DNA from: Actinomycetota bacterium
GTDB lineage: Bacteria; Actinomycetota; Rubrobacteria; Rubrobacterales; Rubrobacteraceae
DNA: 10,493 bases
NCBI GenBank assembly: GCA_020200675.1
Contig: JAIVIG010000078.1
Coordinates: 1-10,493, forward strand
Reading direction: 5' to 3'
A program made the position numbers and the translations under genes. The notes below the pieces were generated by a model, which was not told the origin of the DNA, ran no database searches, and worked only from the letters and a program-made list of their open reading frames with translations. Shown here in pieces: positions 1-5,739 of the stretch. Every line of letters begins with the position of its first letter. Position 1 is the stretch's first letter.

Positions 1-2
1 GG

Positions 3-314
3 CAGCTCAGGCGCGATCCTGGCGAGCAGCGGACCTCGTGGTACCTGAGGATGTGGCCGCAGCAGCGGGGCGCGGACGCCCTCGGGTCCCTCATGCGCGT
101 CGAGGCCCACCGCGACACGCCGCCGGAGAGCATAGATGAGATCTCACGTTGGATTCTCGCCGAGCGGGCCCCGCTGGCCAAGCCCGACCCGCGCTGGCCG
201 TCCATGATCTACCCGATACACTACGTAGAGAAGATCCTGAAGCCCCTCGTGCAGGGCTCGGAACGATCGTATGCGAGGCTGGAGCGTCAGCTCACCGCCG
301 TAGGGAGGAACTAG
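3..314 (+). CDS. nurA: NurA-like nuclease, C-terminal part (5' end outside window)
   Basis: The frame is open from the left edge to TAG at 312-314, giving 103 C-terminal residues. NurA is a 5'-3' exo/endonuclease that works with the HerA translocase to resect DNA double-strand breaks. Three pieces fit the C-terminal part of the NurA fold: RTSWYLRM near the left edge (strand), LMRVEAH at about residues 30-36 (a second strand typical of the family), and a YP motif followed by a helix at about residues 72-85. The catalytic acidic residues of the N-terminal half lie outside the window and cannot be checked. The stop codon touches the ATG of the HerA gene with no gap, so the two are co-translated and probably form one complex. 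The family call rests on these short matches plus the HerA neighbour. An unrelated protein cannot be excluded from this fragment alone. Confidence 0.6.
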   Translation, partial: QLRRDPGEQRTSWYLRMWPQQRGADALGSLMRVEAHRDTPPESIDEISRWILAERAPLAKPDPRWPSMIYPIHYVEKILKPLVQGSERSYARLERQLTAVGRN

Positions 315-2363
315 ATGCTGCACCCGGAATTCTTGGATGACGTCTCCGGTCCTATAGGGCGGGTCGTCACCAGCGAGGAGGCACCGGCGACGGCCCACGA
401 GTTCTACTTCTGGACCGCCGAGTCCGACGCGGCCCAGAGGCTCGACATCGGCCACATCGTCGCCGCCGAAGCCGAGGACGCCACGGCCATCGCCGTCCTC
501 GACGATCCTCGCCGCTACTCCGACCTCCAGTCCTTCCTCGACGACTTCTACGCCTACGACGGCGACCCGGCGCTCGAAGCCCTCTCCGACCGCGTCGAGA
601 TCCTGGTCTTCCGCGCCCGCGTGCTCGCCACAAAACACCGCGAGGAGCGCAAAAAGAGCAAACGCCCGGTAAAGAGCGGCCCCGTCTACTTCGCCACCGG
701 TCCAGCCATCGAGTTCGCCCTCGGCTCCGAAGACTTCTCGGGCACGAAGATCCCGATGCTCCTCCACGAGAACGGCAACGAGAGCGGAGCCAACGGGAGC
801 CCGCAGCGCACCCCACTCTACGTGGACGAGGACTACCTCCTCGGCCCCGAGGCCGGGCACATGAACATCACCGGCATGAGCGGTCTCTCGACCAAGACCA
901 GCCACGCCCTCTTCACCATCTCCAGCGTCTTCCAGAAGGCGGAGGGCAAGACCGTCGCCGCCCTGATGTTCAACGTCAAAGGCGCCGACCTGCTCTACCT
1001 CGACAAGCCGGTGGAGGTAGAGCCCGACGAGGACCCAGACCTCGCCGGGCGCTACGAGAAGGCCAGACAGCGCGGCCTCTCGCCCGAAGAGAAGGAGATG
1101 TACGAGGCGTTGGGGCTGGAGATGCGGCCCTTCGAGAAGCTGCGGGTCTTCGCGCCGCTTCGGTACGGGATGGACCCGAACGAGCGGACGGTCTACCCGG
1201 CGGACCTGCCCAAAAACAGCCTCAACACCCTGCGCAACGCCCGCGGCGAGGCGGAGCTGGTTCATCCCATCGTCTGGGACCTCGGGCAGGTGCTGCCGCA
1301 CGCGGGACGCATCTTCGAGCAGTCTGACTACGACGACAAGTTCCGCGGTTTCGTCGAGACGCTGCGCGAGCGAGGGGTAGATACCCAGGACGAGTTTCAG
1401 GGCTTGATGCGTGAGATCCAGGACTACTTCGAGGACGAAGAAAAAAAGACTTCCTGGTACGGTCACAACTACATGACCATCAACAAGGTCTGGAACCGCT
1501 TCAATACCCTCCCTAGCAAGTGCAGCGGCCTCCTGGTGCGCGGACACGTCGACTACGACGGCTCCCCCAACGTCGAGGAAGCGTTCACCGACCGGGAGAT
1601 GCGGGTCGTGGACATCTCGCACCTCTCCGGCGTCCCCCAGGACCTCGTGGTTACAAAGGTCATAAACGAGGTCTGGGAGAAGGCCGAGAAGGGCCGGCTC
1701 GGCGTGGACAAGCTAATAATCTTCATCGACGAGCTGAACAAGTACGCCCCCTCCGGCGCGAAGACCTCCTCTCTCAAGGACACGTTAGTGGACATCTCCG
1801 CGCGCGGGCGGCATCTGAGCCTGACGCTCTTCGGGGCGCAGCAGTTCCGCAGCAAGGTGGACGACGAGGTCATAGGCAACGCCGCAACGAGCCTCTACGG
1901 CCGCATCGGCGACGAGGAGCTGACCAACGCGAGCTACCGCTCCTTCTCCACGACGACCCGCGAGGAGCTCTTGCAGCTCGAAAAAGGCCGCCTCCTCCTG
2001 CGCCACGCCCACTACGCGGTGCCGGTCTTCGGTCGGTTCCCGAGACCGCCCGTTCTCATGGGCAAGCAGGGTACCGACATCTACGGCGGCCGCAACGTAG
2101 ACGCCGCCACCGAGGTGCAGAGCGTGATGCGTAGTCTCATGCAGAAGGCGCCCGTCATCACCAAAATTAGAGAAGACGTCGCCGGGCTCGACGAGGAGCG
2201 CGTGCGCGAGGCCCTCGACGCAGTGAGCGTCCTGGCGCGCGGAGACGGGCGCCCGCGGGACCCGTACAGGCTCTTTCTGAACACGCTCGAAAAACCCGCC
2301 GCCTCACGGCGCACGAGGGCGAACTCGACCGTCCTGCGCGGCCTGGAGCGGATGCGAGACTAA
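315..2363 (+). CDS. herA: HerA-family DNA translocase ATPase (DUF87-type)
   Basis: This 682-residue protein belongs to the FtsK-HerA superfamily: hexameric ATPases that pump DNA and drive NurA during end resection. The N-terminal 170 or so residues fit the HAS-barrel region and linkers. The nucleotide-binding loop is at 187-196 (GMSGLSTKTS) and is not a standard Walker A, because the glycine before the lysine is missing and the spacing is one residue longer. Walker B is at 467-473 (LIIFIDE), followed by LNKYAP as in HerA proteins. The segment SARGRH (495-500) and the glutamine-rich sensor-like GAQQF (507-511) follow in the expected order, then a GRIGDEEL stretch. The ATG has an excellent SD (GGGAGG, 303-308) six bases upstream and abuts the nurA stop. 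It probably heads a resection operon with nurA, mre11 and rad50, although about 1.07 kb of other DNA now follows it. The family is clear; the unusual P-loop looks like a subfamily trait. Confidence 0.88.
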   Translation: MLHPEFLDDVSGPIGRVVTSEEAPATAHEFYFWTAESDAAQRLDIGHIVAAEAEDATAIAVLDDPRRYSDLQSFLDDFYAYDGDPALEALSDRVEILVFRARVLATKHREERKKSKRPVKSGPVYFATGPAIEFALGSEDFSGTKIPMLLHENGNESGANGSPQRTPLYVDEDYLLGPEAGHMNITGMSGLSTKTSHALFTISSVFQKAEGKTVAALMFNVKGADLLYLDKPVEVEPDEDPDLAGRYEKARQRGLSPEEKEMYEALGLEMRPFEKLRVFAPLRYGMDPNERTVYPADLPKNSLNTLRNARGEAELVHPIVWDLGQVLPHAGRIFEQSDYDDKFRGFVETLRERGVDTQDEFQGLMREIQDYFEDEEKKTSWYGHNYMTINKVWNRFNTLPSKCSGLLVRGHVDYDGSPNVEEAFTDREMRVVDISHLSGVPQDLVVTKVINEVWEKAEKGRLGVDKLIIFIDELNKYAPSGAKTSSLKDTLVDISARGRHLSLTLFGAQQFRSKVDDEVIGNAATSLYGRIGDEELTNASYRSFSTTTREELLQLEKGRLLLRHAHYAVPVFGRFPRPPVLMGKQGTDIYGGRNVDAATEVQSVMRSLMQKAPVITKIREDVAGLDEERVREALDAVSVLARGDGRPRDPYRLFLNTLEKPAASRRTRANSTVLRGLERMRD

Positions 2364-2467
2364 ACCTGAAAAAACAGCAGCTTACTCTCTACCTTCTTGC
2401 TATATTTGTTGGGGGGTGGGTTAGTTATATACACGCCGCTCAGTAGGGTTGGCGTTTAGGAGAACAA
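2364..2467 (+). promoter_or_regulatory. A+T-rich intergenic region, probable promoter of the HEPN-like gene
   Basis: These 104 bases are strikingly A+T-rich compared with herA before them. They contain an A run (2369-2374), TATATT (2401-2406), a G-rich stretch (2411-2420) and TATATA (2426-2431). A -10-like element is therefore easy to find, but no -35 hexamer sits at 16-18 bases from either candidate, so no exact promoter is assigned. The region ends with AGGAG at 2458-2462, five bases before the GTG start at 2468. Separate expression of the following gene is inferred from composition only. Confidence 0.4.
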
Positions 2468-3046
2468 GTGGCTGAATCTGTACCGGGAAGCTGGCGTGGC
2501 GTCGTCAACCACTACAAGGTTTGTAGTGGTGAAGTACAAGCGTATTTTGCTGACGTTCCGACCTTGATCGAGGGTTTCGACTGGGAAGTTCCCCTCGGAT
2601 TCATGTTCACTCGCTTGGAGAAGGCTCACAATGTCATGCTCTATTGCGGCGCAGTTAAGCATCATCGGGCCGATACTGAGGTAGCCCGCAACTTCGTCGA
2701 TCAGCACCACATGACACGGAAGGAGTTCCACCGCCTGTTCAAAAACGTGTTTGGCAAGCCGATCAAGGCTCCACTACGGAACATGCTCGAAGAGGCCGAG
2801 GCAGTTCGCGACAAAGTAGTACATGGAAAGACCGCTTCCGCTGTAGACAAACGCAAGGCGATTGTTCGTATTTTGGATTACGCAGAGGGGATGAACGGTT
2901 TCGTCTGTGACATCGCCGGCTTTAAGCCCTTTACGAACGACCTTCGTGGCTTCACAGGACGAAGGGCTGCACTGGACAAGTCCACTACCAGCTGGCTTAT
3001 GCGCGGTCTTGGCTTCGAGCAAAGAAAGGCGGAAGAAGCAAGCTAA
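2468..3046 (+). CDS. HEPN-like protein with RxxxxH motif (putative RNase/toxin)
   Basis: This is a 192-residue, mostly helical protein of no named family that I recognise. The GTG start is supported by AGGAG at 2458-2462. The key visible feature is R114-D-K-V-V-H119-G, preceded by an acidic helix (LEEAEAVR). This matches the R-x4-6-H signature of HEPN domains, many of which are metal-independent RNases in toxin-antitoxin, abortive-infection and CRISPR-linked systems. The size and the position of the motif in the second half suit a single HEPN domain. The gene stands apart from its surroundings: G+C is near half (28 of 60 bases at 2521-2580) against about two thirds in the repair genes, and codon use is mixed. 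It sits between herA and mre11, so it is probably a later insertion rather than an original operon member. The HEPN assignment rests on motif and helicity. A non-catalytic HEPN protein or an unrelated helical protein is possible. Confidence 0.6.
   Translation: MAESVPGSWRGVVNHYKVCSGEVQAYFADVPTLIEGFDWEVPLGFMFTRLEKAHNVMLYCGAVKHHRADTEVARNFVDQHHMTRKEFHRLFKNVFGKPIKAPLRNMLEEAEAVRDKVVHGKTASAVDKRKAIVRILDYAEGMNGFVCDIAGFKPFTNDLRGFTGRRAALDKSTTSWLMRGLGFEQRKAEEAS
2508..2530. repeat. Perfect 10-bp inverted repeat (hairpin) at the start of the HEPN-like gene
   Basis: ACCACTACAA (2508-2517) is followed by GGT and then its exact reverse complement TTGTAGTGGT (2521-2530). The result is a 10-bp stem with a three-base loop, 40 bases downstream of the GTG start. 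It lies inside the coding sequence (codons 14-21). It could act as a structured element in the mRNA that affects translation, or as a protein-binding palindrome for self-repression. A chance origin is also possible in a 10-kb window, but a perfect 10-bp stem with so short a loop is uncommon. Confidence 0.55.
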
Positions 3047-3140
3047 ATCAGATGGTATCTTCGTGATCACTGCGTACGAGTTGAGAGGCAGGCCCCTGGT
3101 AGCTTACCGGAGGCGCCGCCGTCGGAGAGGAGAGCGATGA
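3045..3140 (+). pseudogene. Remnant C-terminus of an arginine-ending, toxin-like protein
   Basis: After the HEPN-like stop, a second frame reads DGIFVITAYELRGRPL and then a run of seven arginines, ending at TGA 3138-3140. The hydrophobic strand followed by a basic tail looks like the natural end of a small basic protein, such as RelE/BrnT-like or DUF4258-like toxins, and not like random sequence. It overlaps the ATG of the next gene as ATGA, the usual coupling within toxin-antitoxin pairs. Upstream of about 3045 the same frame only overlaps the HEPN-like gene, and no start for a full protein is visible. I read it as the tail of a gene whose 5' part was replaced by the lower-G+C insertion. A genuine short peptide from GTG 3063 (25 residues) is the alternative. 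The toxin family is not established. Confidence 0.45.
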
Positions 3141-3340
3141 GCCAGACCAGGTTCCCACCGGGCTGGGACGAAGAGAGGGTGCGGAAGGTTCTCGCGCACT
3201 ACGAGGAGCAGACCGAAGAAGAAGCGATCGCCGAAGACGAGGCCGTTTTCGAGGATTCCGACCAGACCTTTATGGAAATCCCCAACGCGTTGGTACCCAC
3301 GGTCAGAGAGTTGATCGCCAAACATCGAGCGCAGACCTGA
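3137..3340 (+). CDS. Small acidic conserved-type protein, possible antitoxin
   Basis: This 67-residue protein starts at ATG 3137 behind GGAGAGGAG (3124-3132). Its start overlaps the stop of the preceding remnant frame as ATGA. It opens with FPPGWDEERVRKVLAHYE, continues with a strongly acidic centre (about residues 25-43, TEEEAIAEDEAVFEDSD), and ends with a helix containing PTVRELIAKH. There is no signal peptide or membrane segment. Small acidic proteins with a terminal helix, coupled to a basic partner, are typical of antitoxins, and the arginine-rich remnant just upstream would be the natural partner. I recognise no named family, so the antitoxin role is inferred from charge, size and coupling. 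If the partner is truly broken, this would be an orphan antitoxin. The strong SD and coding-like codon use support that it is expressed. Confidence 0.62.
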   Translation: MSQTRFPPGWDEERVRKVLAHYEEQTEEEAIAEDEAVFEDSDQTFMEIPNALVPTVRELIAKHRAQT

Positions 3341-3436
3341 GATACCCCATAATTGTTTCTTGTTGCCACTCTGAAGTCGCGTGAGTCCACCGTACAATAC
3401 GACTAGAATAGCGCAGGTTTTGAAGGGAGGACTGAG
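3341..3436 (+). promoter_or_regulatory. Intergenic region upstream of mre11 with promoter-like hexamers and SD
   Basis: This stretch of 96 bases is more A+T-rich than its flanks, with -10-like TACAAT (3393-3398) and TAGAAT (3404-3409). TTGCCA (3363-3368) resembles a -35 box but is 24 bases from TACAAT, which is too far, so no precise promoter is assigned. A strong SD, GGGAGG, lies at 3425-3430 and fixes where translation of the next gene should begin: six bases further on, at an ATA codon. A separate promoter here would explain how mre11-rad50 stays expressed despite the inserted block upstream. Confidence 0.4.
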
Positions 3437-4582
3437 ATAGTAAGGGTTGCTCACATCTCGGATACGCACCTGGGGTACACACGGTACGCGAAGCTCTGTC
3501 CGCAGACGAACCGCAACCAGCGGGAGGTCGACGCTCAGGAGGCGTACAGAAGGGCGGTCGACGAGATCCTGGAGCGCGAGGTCGACCTCGTCATCCACTC
3601 CGGCGACGCGTTCGACTCCATCCGGCCGGCGACGCACGTGATCATCGGCTTCCTCAAACAAACAGCCCGCATCGTCGAGAGGGGCATCCCCTTCTACGGC
3701 ATAGCGGGTAACCACGAGACCCCGCGCCTGCGCACCACGACCGCCGCCCTGGAGTACGCGAACATGGTCGGCGCTTACTTCGCCCACGGCTTCGACGTTG
3801 AGTACGAGCCGGTGGAGCTCGGGGGGGCGAACGTGACGCTCGCGCTGGTCCCGCACGGGGCAGTCGGGGACCGGCAGGTGGTCGTGACCCCGGACAGGAA
3901 CGCGGACGTAAACATCATGGTCACCCACGGCACGGTCCCGGGCCTCAAGGTAGGAGGCCACGAGCTGGGCGAGGTAGACTTGCCTAACCGCGTCCTCTCT
4001 GGCGACTTCGACTACGTGGCCTTGGGCCACTATCACTACTTCCACGAGCACAAAAAGAACACCTACTACGCCGGGGCCACCGAGCGCTTCGGCTTCGGAG
4101 AGGTCGACTCTGAGCCGGGGTTCGCGATCCTCACCTTCTCCGAGGGTGGCGTGGAGATAGAGCACGTCCCCGTAGAGACGCGTCCCATGATAGACCTGCC
4201 CAAGATAAACGCCACCGACATGACCGGCGCGGATCTGACCGAGGTCGTGCGCGAACGCGCCGAGGCCCGGGACCTCGACGGGGCCATCGTGCGCCAGAAG
4301 GTCGTGGACGCCCCGCGGGCGCTCGCCGGGGAGATGGACCGGGCCCTGCTGCGAGAGCTCAAGCGCCGGTGCCTGAACTACAGCCTGGAGGTGACCGAGA
4401 CTGGCACGATTGAGGCCCCGGGCGAGGGACCCGAGGCGAGCTTCGGGTCGCTGGAGGAGGAGTTCAAGGCGTTCGTGGGGGCGCGGCGCGAGAGCGGAGA
4501 GCTTGCGCCCGCGTTCGCCGGGGAGTTCCTGGAAAAGGGACTCTCTTACCTGAAGGCGGCCGGAGGCGGCGAGCGGCCATGA
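3437..4582 (+). CDS. sbcD: Mre11/SbcD-type DNA repair nuclease (non-standard ATA start proposed)
   Basis: This calcineurin-like metallophosphoesterase is the nuclease subunit of the Mre11-Rad50 (SbcCD) complex, which trims blocked or hairpin DNA ends. Read from 3437 it has 381 residues, a normal length for the bacterial/archaeal family. All metal-binding motifs are visible in order: D9-x-H11 (ISDTHLG), D57 (SGD), G91-N-H-E94, H164 (VTHG) and H198-x-H200 (GHYH). The frame is open back to a TAG at 3404-3406 but contains no ATG, GTG or TTG before the first motif. ATA at 3437 lies six bases after GGGAGG (3425-3430) and is followed by VRVAHISD, the usual Mre11 beginning. The first standard start, GTG 3638, would remove two catalytic motifs. 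The TGA overlaps the rad50 ATG as ATGA, so the two are translationally coupled. Either ATA is a real rare start or an ATG was mutated or misread. Confidence 0.87.
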   Translation: MVRVAHISDTHLGYTRYAKLCPQTNRNQREVDAQEAYRRAVDEILEREVDLVIHSGDAFDSIRPATHVIIGFLKQTARIVERGIPFYGIAGNHETPRLRTTTAALEYANMVGAYFAHGFDVEYEPVELGGANVTLALVPHGAVGDRQVVVTPDRNADVNIMVTHGTVPGLKVGGHELGEVDLPNRVLSGDFDYVALGHYHYFHEHKKNTYYAGATERFGFGEVDSEPGFAILTFSEGGVEIEHVPVETRPMIDLPKINATDMTGADLTEVVRERAEARDLDGAIVRQKVVDAPRALAGEMDRALLRELKRRCLNYSLEVTETGTIEAPGEGPEASFGSLEEEFKAFVGARRESGELAPAFAGEFLEKGLSYLKAAGGGERP

Positions 4583-5739
4583 TCCTGGAACGCCTGGTCA
4601 TGGAGAACTTCAAACAGTTCCGCGACCGCGTGGAGCTGCTCCCGCCGGAGGGGGCCGTCGGCATCGTAGGACCGAACGGCTCGGGGAAGACGACCATCTT
4701 CGAGAGCATACTCTGGGCGTTCTTTGGCTCACGGGGCAGAGACTCGCGTTTCTCGAACGACTCCCTCCCCTGGAGCGGGGGTACGACGGCCGAGAGGACG
4801 ACCGTCGAGGTCACGCTGAACGTCGCCGGCGCCCCCTACCGCGTCGTACGAACCCTCCATAAAGGCAAGACCGAGGCCCGGGCCTACGCCGGGGAGGAAG
4901 AGCTAATCGGTGGCCCCTCGGAGGTCACGGAGTGGGTGCAGGAGAGCCTCCTGGGCATGGACCGGATTGCGTTCGAGGCGACGTTCTTCGCTCGCCAGAA
5001 GGAGCTCGAGTTCTTCGCGGGGGTTACGGGGGTAAAACGCCAGCGCGAGGTCGCGCGCATCCTCGGCATAGATCAGGTAGAGGACGCCCAGGAACTCCTC
5101 CGCACAGACAAGAAGGACCTCCAGAACGAGGCCAAGTTCCTCGAAGCCCGCATCGCCGACGTGGACCGCGACGCGCTCGAGGAGGAGTTGAGGGAGGCCC
5201 GCGATCAGCTCGGCACCTCCCAAAAGGCGACCGCGCGCCTGCAGGAGAAGCTGGAGGAGGCCGAAGGCGAGCTTGCGAGGGCACGGGCGGAGGGCGAGAA
5301 GCTCGAGGAGGCGTACCGGAGGCACAACGAGCTTTCGAGCGCTCTCGCGGCGGCGGAGTCTGGCCGGGAGCGGGCAGCGGAGCGGGCGGCGGAGCTGCGG
5401 GAGACGCTGGCGGGGCTGGACGCGGATGCGGAGCGGATCGAGGAGCTAAGGCCCCGGACGGAGGGGCTGTCCGAGGTAGAAGTGGAGATACAGTCCCTGG
5501 AAGAGGCCCGCCACCGGCACGAGCGCCGCGAGCTGGCCGAGAAGGAGCTCCGTCGGATCAAGGTCGAGGCGCACCGGACGGTCAGCGCGGCTTCCGATCT
5601 CCTGGACAAGCTCGAGGCGGCCGTCGGCGGCATGATTAACGGCTCGGCAGGCGAACCCTTGCCCGGATGGCACACGCTCTCCGCGGCCGAGGACGAGGTG
5701 GGCAGGATGCCCGGCTCGACGAGGAGATGGAGGGGATGA
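4579..5739 (+). CDS. sbcC: Rad50/SbcC ATPase, N-terminal half (frame ends early)
   Basis: This frame encodes 386 residues that form the first half of a Rad50/SbcC protein, an SMC-like ATPase that clamps DNA and controls Mre11. It has the Walker A loop GPNGSGKTT at 31-39, the Q-loop glutamine Q140 within FFARQKELEF, and a long Glu/Arg/Leu/Ala-rich coiled coil from about residue 175. ATG 4579 overlaps the mre11 stop, and the start is certain. The frame ends at TGA 5737-5739. By comparison with the family, the text stops making sense after about position 5700, where VGRMPGSTRRWRG replaces coiled coil. The other half follows in the -1 frame, so one base appears to be missing, most simply from GGG (5700-5702) or CCC (5710-5712). 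Restoring one base gives a single 909-residue protein, a usual SbcC length. The frameshift may be real or a sequencing error. Confidence 0.86.
   Translation: MILERLVMENFKQFRDRVELLPPEGAVGIVGPNGSGKTTIFESILWAFFGSRGRDSRFSNDSLPWSGGTTAERTTVEVTLNVAGAPYRVVRTLHKGKTEARAYAGEEELIGGPSEVTEWVQESLLGMDRIAFEATFFARQKELEFFAGVTGVKRQREVARILGIDQVEDAQELLRTDKKDLQNEAKFLEARIADVDRDALEEELREARDQLGTSQKATARLQEKLEEAEGELARARAEGEKLEEAYRRHNELSSALAAAESGRERAAERAAELRETLAGLDADAERIEELRPRTEGLSEVEVEIQSLEEARHRHERRELAEKELRRIKVEAHRTVSAASDLLDKLEAAVGGMINGSAGEPLPGWHTLSAAEDEVGRMPGSTRRWRG

Noticed and set aside
144..1622. Long open frame (492 codons) on the minus strand opposite herA
   Set aside because: It is a mirror of the G/C-rich third positions of herA; its translation is Val/Leu/Gly/Arg-biased with no domain, and herA has clear motifs.
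2941..2965. Inverted repeat CCTTCGT / ACGAAGG near the end of the HEPN-like gene
   Set aside because: Only 7 bp with an 11-base loop, within coding sequence; expected by chance at this scale.
3363..3398. TTGCCA and TACAAT as a sigma-70 promoter pair
   Set aside because: The spacer is 24 bases, well beyond the usual 16-18.
3638..3640. GTG as the mre11 start
   Set aside because: It would remove D9-x-H11 and D57, needed for metal binding, and has no SD; the frame clearly codes Mre11 sequence upstream.
4932..5639. Long plus-strand frame inside the Rad50 N-terminal half
   Set aside because: Gly/Arg/Pro-rich low-complexity translation typical of an off-frame reading; the Rad50 frame carries Walker A, the Q-loop and coiled coil.
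5690..5736. Programmed -1 ribosomal frameshift in rad50
   Set aside because: No in-phase X-XXY-YYZ slippery heptamer and no evident downstream stem were found; a single-base indel or ATGA restart is simpler.
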